From Diploscapter coronatus (Eukaryota > Nematoda > Chromadorea > Rhabditida > Rhabditidae): 64,000 nucleotides of DNA. This document shows, piece after piece, positions 48,801 through 59,606 of the stretch (within the stretch, counting starts at the first letter, position 1; the number at the start of each line of letters is the position of its first letter). The notes under the pieces were generated by a model. That model was not told the DNA's origin. It made no database searches and saw only the letters and a list, made by a program, of their open reading frames with translations. Location: the NCBI GenBank assembly GCA_964036155.1, contig OZ038422.1:13353201-13417200 (forward strand). The letters run 5' to 3'. The position numbers and the translations under genes were made by a program.

Positions 48801-51333
48801 AACATCGACGCTTTTCTTTGAAACCTATAGAGTTCTTTTAGGCAAATGCCCCGACGGTCCCGAGTCCCAGCGAACTCGTCGATGCGTGCTTCGGCCTTGT
48901 CCCTCTTGGCAGGATTGGACTGAATGGAGCCAGTGCAACGACTGTTCTCCTATTAGGTAAGATTCTCTGAAAATCCAAATTTTAACCCCAGAACTACAGT
49001 ACCCGAGCCCGAAGTCGTATCTGCGAAAGTGCTGCAGGGTTCCTGGATGCTGGACTCTGCGATGGGTCGCCCGTGGAATTAGAAACTTGCGAAAAAGCCT
49101 GCAATGACGGCGTCTTGCCATTCCTGAGTAATGATTTGAGGAGAAGGGTAAGTTCATCAGCTTTCAGAGAACGACATTATATCTTGAAAATTCCAGGCGC
49201 TATCCCAGAAAACGCTGAAACTTAACGAAGAATTCGGCGAATGGAGCAATTTTGGTCCATGCTCGAAGGAGTGTGGTGGTGGAACGCGGTCCAGGTTTCT
49301 TCATAGATCTTCCCCAGAAATTGACTTAAATTTTCAGAACCAGAGTTTGCTACGGTGAAAGTTGCGCTGAGAAGGTGCAGAAAGAAACTGAGAAGTGCAA
49401 CGAGCAAGTGTGTGCTGATGATAATGGTATTGTTTTTTTGTTTTTTTTTTTTTTTTTTTTTTAAATTAACTACAGAACTCAAAGTTCATCTTCAGAATTC
49501 CGACCCTGGACGGATTGGTCGCTTTGCTCCGCTTCCTGTGGAGATACTGGCGTGCAAACTCGACGACGGCCCTGTCCTTTCTTCATCTTCAATGTAAACT
49601 CTTCCAACAACGAGTTCTTTTTCAAATTTTATCGTTCAGTGCGACGTGCCCACGCAAACCCGCCCATGTCCCAATATGCGCCCTTGCGAGTCCAATTCAC
49701 CCTCTGAAAAGGACGCGATTCCTCAATGGTCCGAATGGTCGTCCTATTCCGCCTGCTCTTGCTTCACGAGCACTCAAACAAGACGACGATTCTGTCGAAT
49801 ACGAGATCCCTCGCTACAAGGCTTCTGCGCTGGACCGATCGTGGAGCAGCGGGCATGCAAAGCTACTTCTTGTGACCCAATAGCTGGCGGGTGGTCTTCG
49901 TGGTCGGAATGGTATGGCTACCATTTTTGGGTTTTTAATCAATGTTATCGTTTAGGTCCTTATGCTCCAAAGACTGTGGTGGTACTGGCCATCAGATTCG
50001 TAACAGGATGTGCTCAGAACCGATACCATCGAATCGTGGTGCTTATTGCGTTGGGTACTCCTTCGACCAACGACCTTGCTCTTCCAACGCAGTGTGTGGA
50101 GATAAGGTCGATGGAGACTGGGGTGAGTTACCGTAAAAAGCACCATTCGTTACCAATTGTGATTCCAGGCGAATGGCAAGAATGGTCTCAATGCAGCGAT
50201 GACTGCACCAATGGGCACAAAAGCAGGACGAGGTAGAAATGCATCATTTGTTTGAGTCTGACAAGGAATTCAGATACTGCTCAAACCCTAGACCAGTGCA
50301 AGGAGGACTTCAGTGCTTCGGATCTGATTTTGAGCTGAAACCATGCTCAGATAAGACGAAGTGCAAGACATGTAAGTAGTTTTGGAAGAATGGTATCAGG
50401 AACGGATATGTTTTCTATCATTTCTGTACAGCTCCAGCTAAGTCGCACTGAATGTCTTGATGAGCTCTATGAGTATCGTCTTGTATTTTGAGGCATACAT
50501 CAGTTTTCAAAAGAATTACTCTTTATTCATCTACCAAAATAAGAGTTCGGCCCTTTTCGTTTCAAGTTATTTGAACCATGCATCAAGGTGATTATTTCTG
50601 AAGCATGAATCTATACTATCCCTCCCACTTTCATGCTTCTTCAGTCTTGCACAACCACGTGCTTCCTGTCTCCCACTGGGGTTCGGATGCGGCTTGGGGG
50701 ACTTGGTCTGCGTGGACGGAATGCCCTCAGGAATGCGGCTTCTCCTTGCAATCGCGTTACAGGATCTGTAAAACAGCTCTGAACTCGAGACTCCCCTGCG
50801 AAGGTCTAGCCCAGCAAACGTCCACTTGCCCGAATGAGCCTTGTGATGGTTCGGTTTGAAGATATTAGTTTAAAATATGCATGAAAGAAAGATGATATGT
50901 TTGAATACGTTTTCTAGAATGGTTTGAAAATACAATGCTTCATGAAAGTATTCCACCTGTGACCAGCGACTATTATTTGCTAAAATTATGTTGAGGAGTT
51001 TAGAAGATTTAATATTAATAGGTTTCATGGGAAAGCATGATCGCTATCTATCAAAAATATTTAGTTCGCGTATACCCTGCATATGATCGAAATTCAGAAT
51101 CGCTCGACGGAGGTTGGTCAGCGTGGTCCGAGTTCTCTCCATGTTTCGGTAATTGCGGCTACGGCTCAAGAATAAGAACAAGGCAATGTTCCGCACCTGC
51201 TCCTAAAAATGGCGGCTCGCCCTGTTTCGGCAAGGCCTTCGAATCGGAGGACTGCGATGCGGACCCGAAGTTCTGCTATCCTTTCCTTCACAAATCATTG
51301 CTAGTCGAGGCTGATGTCCCTGATACGTTATAA
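42846..51333 (+). CDS. ADAMTS metalloprotease with 14 thrombospondin type-1 modules (ADT-1-like)
   Basis: Secreted zinc protease that remodels extracellular matrix. A chain of 33 exons adds up exactly to 1,495 aa. Order: signal peptide (MILRILISVVNIAVSVQ); propeptide with VPEYRLI, CHYKGRV and a YKRD cleavage region; catalytic domain from about LEIALFLDSKLFEHFE to the zinc motif HEMGHNMGMVHD (split by the intron at 45535-45989) and the Met-turn region CCLMSA; disintegrin-like domain (WCNEGRC); first TSP1 (GGWSDWGGGEK); Cys-rich domain (FPDGTPCGENSYCVGGQC); then 13 more TSP1 modules. A Glu-rich linker (EEEEEEVKEEDP) precedes the sixth. No PLAC or GON-1 domain is seen. In C. elegans, ADT-1 has a similar many-TSP1 architecture (from memory). 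The exon ending at 43726 may use a GC donor. Confidence 0.88.
49440..49462 (+). repeat. Poly-T run within an ADAMTS intron
   Basis: A T run of over 20 bases fills the middle of the short intron at 49427-49495. It may reflect a retroposed poly(A) scar or simple slippage, and its length is likely to vary or be mis-sequenced. Confidence 0.6.
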
Positions 51334-51476
51334 ATCGAGTTATAGAGTTACTGTCGACTAATCGATAAGAGGGTGTGGCTTGAAATTGCAACTTTGTAAA
51401 CGATGCACATAGTTCTGAAAAGTATAAGTAAGCAGTGGCAGCTAAATTTAGGCGCTGTTGAAATTATTAGGTTGTG

Positions 51477-52734
51477 GCATAAGTAATGAGAATTTTTGCA
51501 TGTTTTTTGTCCGTTCCTCTCTCTTTCATGTGTTATCAGGGGACAAAGTGCATTGGGGGGATAGATAGTGGGAGGGTCCCTATGCGTGAACAACCCACCA
51601 TCATATCGACTCAGTCTACTAGTGAGACATGCCGAATGCTTTTATTCCCAACAATTTCCATTTACGGAATGTAGTTCTTTTTTTATTCCTAAGTGGCCTT
51701 AAAGTGAAGGATATCCATGAGAAACTTACTGCTACGTATGACACCAATGCTCCCTCTCAAACCACCATCTATCGTTATGTCGCTCGTTACAAGGAAGAAG
51801 ACTACTCGTTTGAAGATGAACCCAAGTCAGGTCGTCCACGAGAGCTGGATTTGGACAAATTGCGGGAGATCGTGGAGGATGACGTCTATCTTACTACGCG
51901 GGAGATGGAGACAGTCCTTGGTGTTGACTGGTCCACTGTAGCCCGAGGACTGAAGACCATTGGGAAGAAGGCTAAGCTTGGAAGATGGGTACCCCATGCT
52001 CTTTCGGATTTCGACAAGGATAGGAGGGTTGATGCTGCTTTGAATCTTCTAACGTATCATCACACAACGAACTGGCTGGATCGTGTTATCACTGGGGACG
52101 AAAGGTGGGTCCTCTACGATAACAGTGAGAGAAGGGCAATGTGGGTCGATGAGGATGAACAACCAGAAGACGTCCCTAAACCCTCTCTACACCCCAAAAA
52201 GATCCTACTCTGTATATGGTGGAGTGTGAACGGTATTGAATACTGGGAGACATTGAAGGAGGGTGAAACAGTAACGGCACAGGTCTACACTGCACAGCTA
52301 CGAAAGTTAAAGTTACATCTGGAAAACACTCGAGGAGCACAGGCCGAAATCTACTTCCAGCATGATAATGCTAGACCACATGTTGCAAGAAGTGTGAAGG
52401 CTGAACTGGAAGGATATGGATGGCACGTACTACCCCCATCCCTCTTATAGTCCCGACCTGGCCCCCTCTGATTACCACCTCTTCAGGCACCTCAGTCACT
52501 TCCTTAGAGGACAGAACTTCAAGGATCGTAAGGATGTCGAATCTGCACTGAAGGGATTCTTCGGCTCACAGACTGCGGAGTTCTACAGGGCTGGTATCCA
52601 TGCTCTGCCAGGTCGTTGGAAGGAAACAGTCAATGCTAATGGCAATTACTTCTAATCCGTTCGTTGTCTCATTTTTGCGAAATATGATAAAATGTAAATG
52701 CCAAAATTTTCTCATTACTTATGCCACAACCTAA
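51477..52734 (+). mobile_element. Complete mariner element 1 (1,258 bp)
   Basis: Terminal inverted repeats run from TTAGGTTGTGGCATAAGTAA at the left to its near-perfect complement ending CACAACCTAA at the right (about 30 bp each). TA dinucleotides at 51475-51476 and 52735-52736 are the target duplication. One transposase gene lies inside. It inserted about 140 bp downstream of the ADAMTS stop codon. The well-preserved ends and nearly intact frame suggest a recent insertion. Confidence 0.93.
51629..52655 (+). pseudogene. Mariner transposase, one frameshift from intact
   Basis: D,D34D transposase that would cut and paste its own element. About 342 codons. N-terminal helix-turn-helix DNA-binding region (RNVVLFLFLSG, TTREMETVLGVDWSTVARGL), linker LGRWVPHALSD, and the three catalytic acidic sites in VITGDERWVLYD, YFQHDNARPHVA and SPDLAPSDYHLF. 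A run of five C's at about 52429-52433 carries one C too many: upstream of it the frame ends at TAG (52448), and downstream the frame resumes and continues to TAA at 52653-52655. No other lesion is visible, so an assembly or sequencing error in the homopolymer is a real alternative. Confidence 0.9.
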
Positions 52735-52736
52735 TA

Positions 52737-54035
52737 ATCAATATTCGGGGGGATTTAATCTCGAAATTTTGCAAGAAGTGCGCTATGTTTTTGCGAAAAT
52801 AGGCAAAATAGTCAACAGTAATATCGTATGTTGCATAAAAATTGTAGTCGTATTGTAGATTTCTATGATCGTTATGTTTTTCGCATGAAAAGGAATAATT
52901 TACATATAACGATCAAAATTTCTCTAAATTAAGATTTTTATTCATTTCGTATCATTTTGTCATTGTCGCTGAATACGGTTCGAAATTTCTATCTTTCTAT
53001 TTTTAAATTTTATACTATATCATCGCGCTAGTTTTCATGTATTCGAACGATCCCTATGTCTCTTCTGAAAATTTCGCTTTACCCTCCATACTCTATCTCA
53101 ATTCACTTTGAAATGTTGGTGAAAATAGCTTTAATTTTGCATATAATTATAAAAAAGAATATGCAAATAATTTATACATTTCTTGCCTAATATATTTCTA
53201 AATATTTTATTTTAGAAAATATCGATCTCCTGCCATACCCCATGATGTATTTCTAATCGAGCTCTTTCAGTATAACTTCTCAAAGATATAGCACTTTTCT
53301 TTCAGTATATTTTTCGTCTTTCATAATTTCTGTTCATATCTGTAAAGATTTTTATGTGCGTCCTAATAAATTTTATTATTCCTGCATCCCAGAAGATTCA
53401 CGGAAACATTTCTTGCGATAAATAGTTTTATATGACTCTTTCTTGGACTAAATTCAAATTTTTACAAGTTTCGGACATCAGCTTGAAGATTAGGAATAGT
53501 CGAAAAGATCACACCTGTTCAGATGAATAGAAAAAAATGTCTTTGGAAATTGAAAATTAAAGATCAAAATGAAACGATTTACCATAAATGATCTTAATAT
53601 AATATTTAATCTTCGAATTTTCAACCCTTAAATAAAAAATATGATCAAGTGTCTCATAAACTCTGCTTTGAACTTGGAAACTGGAATTGGTCTAGTACAA
53701 CAAGTGCATAAAATAGATTAAATGTCTCGTTTTGCGATTTAATTATTATGAAATATTGCTGGCTTTTGGTCCGGAGTTGGGGTCCACGCCTCTGAAAAGT
53801 TTTTAAGTTCGATAATTTTATAAATTGATTTAATTTAAAACTACTATCGTTCTATTATTTTTATTTTATTTAATCGGCAATAATATAGCCTTAAAATTAT
53901 TATTTAAAGCATAACAGCTTTACACGTTCGGTAAAGCTAGATTAATTAAATTCAACATAACACATTTGCATAATATGTAAGTCGTGATAAACGATGTATT
54001 GATAAAACTCTAATTATATAATTTTTATTTAAATT
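52737..54035. other. AT-rich intergenic region between mariner 1 and the Srd gene
   Basis: No exon chain, RNA gene or repeat could be supported. The 3'UTR of the convergent Srd gene probably ends here, as AATAAA-like motifs on the minus strand lie close to 54020. Confidence 0.4.
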
Positions 54036-56089
54036 CTACCTCGAAGTATGCTCTGCATAAGTTGTGGCATTAAAGTCATCAATTTCTGCACGCATGCCTA
54101 GAAATTTCCGGGTCGCTTGATTGTAGGGCTTTACATAATAAATTGTCACCAACGGTGAACAGGCCGGAAGGAAACTAAATACACTATTGTTAAATACAAA
54201 TAAACTAATTTATAATAACTCATAATTTGACTGAAGAAGCAAATTTAAAACTGAATATAGTTTTTAAAAACTTAAAACCAACCTAAATATCGTATACACT
54301 AAGTATTCGATTATTGTATAGTTAATTAGCTCCAGGTGATAGACGAAGTATAGATTAATTGGCGGAAAGATGAAGAACAAAGGTAACGCCGCTTGTACGG
54401 TCAAAGCCTAAAATTCGTAATGAAAAAATTAAACGTCACTTTTTTATCCTAAGATTAAAATAATGGTTTCTCACAGAAGAAGTTCTCACGTAGGAACTCG
54501 CGGATCTTGATGAAACTTTCAGAATAGGGGTTTTCAATGACGGGGATTGTGATGGTGAAATCAGAATCCGTAAAATGGAAGCCCGGAAGAAGTCAGTTTT
54601 GACTGTTTTTGTTCGTATTTTTTGCAAGTAATGAGCAAAATTCGTTTGCCAAGCATGTATGCAAATTTTGCAATTTTACAAATAAAAGGAAGAAAACGGA
54701 ATTTTCTTCGATCTCCAGACTCCAAGTCCCTATTTGACGGATTCCGACTTCATCGTCATAATCCCCGCCATCAAAAATCCCTATTCAGAGAGTTTCATCA
54801 AGACCTGTGAGTTCCTATGTGAAAATCTCCCTTGCTAATATGTTCGACACAAAGCTTAAATTCTAAATTAAATAAAAATCAACTTTCAAACCTGGATCAG
54901 TCTCCTATGTCCTTTAATGGTGCCTGGACTCATATTCTGAAAGATTATAGGACTTTTGACAACTAGTTTCACAAACTAACCGAATTATTCATCGTCAAGA
55001 ACTTGTGGACTTTCTTGTAGAAGTAAATTACGACAACGTAAATTGGGAACATCGGTAGGACGATGGAAAACAATGTTATCACTGTTAGTTTTTGCTCTAG
55101 CATATGGTTTCCGGAAACCTGGAAAGTTGTCAAATTTAGTCTCGGCAACTCTATTTTAAACTTACCGGAAATGCGTCCAGGTCATATTGGGGCTTATTTT
55201 CTTTTAGATATTCCCGAATTCGCTCTTCCGGGGCCTGTGATTCAATGAAAAGGATCTAAAGCTAGATTTTTGTAAATTAAAAAAAGCAAGTTACATACAT
55301 GCTGCCCAAAAGCGATTAGCCAAAGTCCAAAGCAAAATAACGAACACTGTCTGGCGGTCGGTACGGGTTTAATCTAATTTTGTCATTCATTAAAAATTAT
55401 TTATATTAAAATGTTCGTACTAATATCCAGTATCTGAATCCGAACGAGATCGGGAAACATAAAAAGGTGTAGAATAGCGAATGCAGCATAACGCAGTACA
55501 TCCAGTAGCCTCCCTAAATTATGGTAACTAGATCGATAATTATCGTTAGTTAGCATATTATTAGTTATACAACTATTACCTGAGGTCCCCCAATTTTGCC
55601 GGCTATGCCTAATGATACATAGGCGAAGGCCCATCGATTTGGGATTATTCTAGATTTTATTCATTAACAATAAGATTTTAAAATAACGTTAATTACCTAA
55701 TTTGTGCTAGAGTGGTGGACAGCCCAAATACCAAGTCTCCTAGAGCTACATTAGCCATGAAGATTCGATATATCCTCAGACTTCGAGGGGATTTGCGCAT
55801 GATGAGGAATAGGAGATAGAGGTTCGCCGGAATGGATATCGATCCGGTGATGTACCAAATACACGACGATACGTAGTCGTAGGTCGACCTATAATAGTTT
55901 TATGGAATCTTAAAATGACCAAACAGTCGATGACGGATCGAATTAATTATTATTTTTATCATTTAGAATCGCAAATTTTTAAAACGTCTTTTTCATGAAG
56001 ACATACCATATTTGATTTTTGACTGTGGAATTTTGGGATAGTTGAAATTCATCATAGTCAGTATAGGTTTCGTTAGAGTGATTCATCAT
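54036..56089 (-). CDS. Serpentine chemoreceptor, Srd-like 7TM protein
   Basis: Putative chemosensory GPCR of about 350 aa. Minus-strand exons begin 56089-56007, 55888-55697, 55649-55580, 55513-55421 and 55373-55299, and continue to the stop at 54036-54038. The start gives an extracellular N-terminus with N-glycosylation sites (MNHSNETYTDYDEF). TM1 is IWYITGSISIPANLYLLFLI followed by MRKSPRSLRIYRIF, then ALGDLVFGLSTTLAQIR and IIPNRWAFAYVSLG, a typical Srd layout. Later: FYTFLCFPISFGFRYWIL, the loop PEERIREYLKENKPQYDLD, LFSIVLPMFPIYVVVIYFY, and the TM7 end LPACSPLVTIYYVKPYNQA. All junctions use GT-AG. One intron carries a foldback element (54478-54829). Confidence 0.75.
54478..54829. mobile_element. 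352-bp foldback MITE in an intron of the Srd gene
   Basis: The left arm (about 54478-54610, including CGTAGGAACTC and CTTGATGAAACTTTC) is repeated in inverted form at about 54690-54829 (GAGTTTCATCAAGACC, GAGTTCCTATG). Arms are about 80 percent alike by eye. No coding capacity; target duplication not resolved. Confidence 0.65.
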
Positions 56090-56691
56090 GAATATTAGAA
56101 ACTACAATAATTCCACGGTGATAAAGTTTGATATTTAAACTAAATCGTATGATTAAATAAGATCGAAACGCTAGTATCAACCTTATCAGAAACGCGTAGG
56201 AAAGCTATTCTATATGTTAAGACGACGTTTATATATTGCTGTCAAGTAAAATAGGCAATTTTAACAATCTCATAAGAACTATAAACTCAATCACATAGTA
56301 AATAGGTTAACGCTCGAGCAAAATGGGCGAAAGCTATTATAATTCTCAATAAAATTATAAACTAAACCTATTACGTCCGCTAAATCAATTTCAACATATT
56401 CAAGTTCAAATATCTGTCTTATTTAGCATTTTTGATCATTGATATTGAGAAAAATTAAAAATCCTATGGATCAGAATTTACGTGTATTTTCAGTTTTAAA
56501 ATAGGTTTATTTTTTGTAGTTTCAAGATTTCAAAGTCGTGGGAAAGCTACACGAGACGACGTTAATTTTTCGGAGTCAAAAATTACCGAGTTTAAGCAAA
56601 GGGTTTATTAATCAGGTAACAGTTTAGCAAATATTTTAAAAGCGAGTCATATAAATTTCGCCTCTTGGTCTTTCTTCTTGAACCTCCATAT
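56090..56691. other. Upstream region of the Srd gene
   Basis: About 600 bp of AT-rich DNA that should hold the Srd promoter and the displaced 3' end of the neighbouring receptor gene (see the mariner at 56694). No other gene seen. Confidence 0.4.
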
Positions 56692-56693
56692 TA

Positions 56694-57965
56694 TTAGGTT
56701 GATGCATTCCTGTTTTCCGTTTTTGATATGTGTACTTTGCTCCCTCCCCTCTGCGGCCGACCGCGACAAAAACCACTGTGCTCTATAATATAAACAACTT
56801 GTCCCTCCCTCTTATCAGTCGCAGTGCCACAACCAGCTAGTGAGCAGTCTAGTTCCCACAATGCCCCATCGATTCCACCCAAACAGTGTCCACATACGCA
56901 ACGTAATGTTATTTCTCTTCCTCTCTGGCACCAAACCACCCGAGACCCACCGTCAACTGGCCCAAGTATATCCCCAGGAAGTCCCCTCCGAGCACACAGT
57001 ACGCAATTGGTTCAAACGATTCGAGGCCCACAACTACAATCTCGAAGACGAGGAGAGGTCGCAACCTGCACGAGTGATGGATTTGGATTTGCTGCGCAGC
57101 ACAGTCGAAGGGGATCCATTCGCTACTACGCGAGAAATAGCGCAGACTCTCGGAGTAGACCGGCAACTGTCGTTCGATGACTGAAGAAGCTCGGCAAGGT
57201 ACGAAAGTTGGGCCGTTGGATTCCCCACGTCTTGAGCGACAAAAACAAGAATTGTCGAGTTGACACAGCAATGAGTCTTCTTACATACGAAAGGACGACG
57301 GCCTGGCTGGACAATCTCATAACGGGAGATGAGAAATGGATCGTCTACCATCACGTTGTGAGACGTGCCCAGTGGGTGGACAAGGAGGATCAGCCGGAAC
57401 CCGTCGCCAAAGACGAAACGCACCAGAAGAAGGTGATGTTATCCGTATGGTGGGGCGTCCAAGGCCCCATCTACTGGGAGCTGCTACCCGAGGGTACGAC
57501 GATCACGGGTGATGTCTACGCTCGCCAGCTGAGAGACTTGAAGGCTCACGTCCAATCCACTCCCTGGCTACGAGGTCGTCTTCACTTTCTCCACGACAAC
57601 GCCCGCCCTCATGTGTGTAAACAAGTGAAAAAGGAGCTGGCAACGTTCGGATGGCACATTGTACCCCATGCTCCCTACTCGCCCGACATGGCACCTAGCG
57701 ACTACTGGCTCTTCTCGGACATGCAGCGAGTCCTTGGCGAGACACACTTCAAGAACCGCGCGGAGGTCGATGCATGGTTGAAGACCTACTTCGCCTCCAA
57801 GCAGCCCGCTTGGTACGGCGAGGGAATCCGTAAGCTGCCTATTCGCTGGCAGAAGACTGTGGACAGCGATGGCGAATATTTCATCTAGTATCCTTGTTAG
57901 CCAATAAAGTTATGTTCTGTTGAACTGTTTCGCACAAATCGGAAAACAGGAATGCATCAACCTAA
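56694..57965 (+). mobile_element. Complete mariner element 2 (1,272 bp), different subfamily
   Basis: Terminal inverted repeats of 26 bp begin TTAGGTTGATGCATTCCTGT and end with the perfect complement (ACAGGAATGCATCAACCTAA). TA target duplications lie at 56692-56693 and 57966-57967. The terminal repeats differ from mariner 1 after the shared TTAGGTTG. The element sits in the last exon of the minus-strand 7TM gene at 57910-59606. Confidence 0.93.
56861..57888 (+). pseudogene. Mariner transposase, disrupted
   Basis: The first half starts MPHRFHPNSVHIRNVMLFLF and carries the helix-turn-helix region. Near 57163-57176 one base is missing and a TGA stop follows in the restored frame, so the protein is cut after LGVDRQL. 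The second half is intact from LGRWIPHVLSD (57208) to TAG at 57886-57888 and keeps all catalytic motifs: LITGDEKWIVYH, FLHDNARPHV and SPDMAPSDYWLF with 34 residues between the second and third Asp. This copy cannot make active transposase. Confidence 0.9.
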
Positions 57966-59606
57966 TATAATGTCCACGACGTTTCTTGCATAACTGACAG
58001 CATATACAATGGTAAGTTAGTAACTTTCCTAGCTTGATGCAAAATTTTCGAATATACTTCCAACCAAAAATCAGAGCGAAAATTTGTTTCGACATTGTTC
58101 TAGCATTTTTCGAAGACGTTATAAACGAAAATATCGTCCAAATGGCCTAAATTAAAAGAAAAAAAAAGCGTTAAACTTTGGCTTTTAAGTACGTAAAAGA
58201 CGGATCCTGTCGATCGTAGAATTAGTAGGTGAAAAATGAGTCGATATCCAAAAATTTTTCCCATAAATGCGATATAAAATATACACAATTCGAAATAGAA
58301 CAAGAACTAAACTGGATATATTAAGTTTTGATGGTTGATGTTACTATTACCAAACTGATAAGCATTTGAATGCGCATTTGCCATTTGAAAGGTTCAAGGC
58401 GTTTGAATTTTTTCGAATTTTCACCGACTTTCATTCGAACGTATCGGAAGAAAATCTCGTAAAATCCTATCATGACTATTATCGACAATCGCATTATAAA
58501 ACTAATAGCCTAAATATTTCAACTAATGACTAAATTATAACCCACTAATTTCTAAATGTCAATACGAATATTACAATGTTTATCCGTTCCAATATAGCAA
58601 CTCCAAACGCTATGGTAGTGTTTTCAACGCTTTCGGTCGACTTTTCAAAGCACCACAATATCAACAGGGGATTTCCAATGCCACCTATAATTATCGATAT
58701 CAGCCAAGTTAAGACGATAGCTGCTGTGAGAAGTGCTCTGAAATAAATGATATACATATAAATATTTTTCCTATATAATTTTCACGACTACCTAGACGTG
58801 ATTCGTTTTAGAATCTTTATGTCTAGCATGTATGCAAGACGCTGTGTTGCTAATATTAGTGAGAGAATTGTGATCACGCTCAATAATACGGGTAGGGAGC
58901 ATATCAGGAATACCGTGATGAATAAAATAATCCACATAATAAGTGTCACGATTAATCCAGCTAAAATTTAACGCTATCTAACTAATTGCGTGTCTAATGT
59001 GCGATTTTGTCAATGTATTCGTACCATCTTCATCATACAAGGCAGGAGAGATGATATACAAAAACGACGTTAAAGTGACAATCAAAATTCCCGAAGTAAA
59101 TGCCAATAACGATGCGGTCATCATTTGGTATGCTATTGGATAGTATGGCTCCTAATTTTGTACTGTTAACTGAAATCATGCCTACAGCAAGGGATGTGCC
59201 CACAGGTACCAAAAAACCAAAAATTGCATCTGTATCTGCTAGTTTCAAAAATCCGTACCTTTACCTTACCTAGGATAAGATATTACCTTGCTTAGCCGTA
59301 CCTTACTTGTGGACATCCCTATCTATAACGATTACTCATCAGATTTATAAATACCTTGAAATCGGTCGATAGCGTTGAACGTATCGCAATAGCGAATACC
59401 ACCACAAATGGTAACGCTACAAATTGAAATAACGACGTAGCTAGTAACCCCGCGTATGAATATCCTTCTAGGAAAATGATATTCTCTGAATTATTACGAT
59501 ATACCATTTCACCAATAATACCAAGCATATCTTCTTCATTATAGTTCATATAGTGCAGATCCGGGTTTTCTGTATCGTTAGTTGTTAAAAATGTAAGGTT
59601 CGCCAT
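57910..59606 (-). CDS. 7TM chemoreceptor of unassigned serpentine family, C-terminus altered by a mariner insertion
   Basis: Minus-strand exons: 59606-59355, 59151-59025, 58960-58792, then a TM4-TM5 exon ending near 58560, and further exons to 57910. Seven hydrophobic segments are visible, including LLATSLFQFVALPFVVVFAI, TSGILIVTLTSFLYIISPAL, LIMWIILFITVFLICSLPVL, AIVLTWLISIIIGGIGNPLL, IIVMIGFYEIFFRYV, LFLFYFELCIFYIAFMG and LLILRSTGSVFYAIWTIFSF. Extracellular N-terminus with Asn sites (NLTF, NNSEN). The last exon reads through a Cys-rich tail (CICCQLCKKRRGH), crosses the TA target site at 57967 and continues about 18 codons into the mariner inverted repeat before stopping. I could not assign the sr family. 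Confidence 0.65.
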
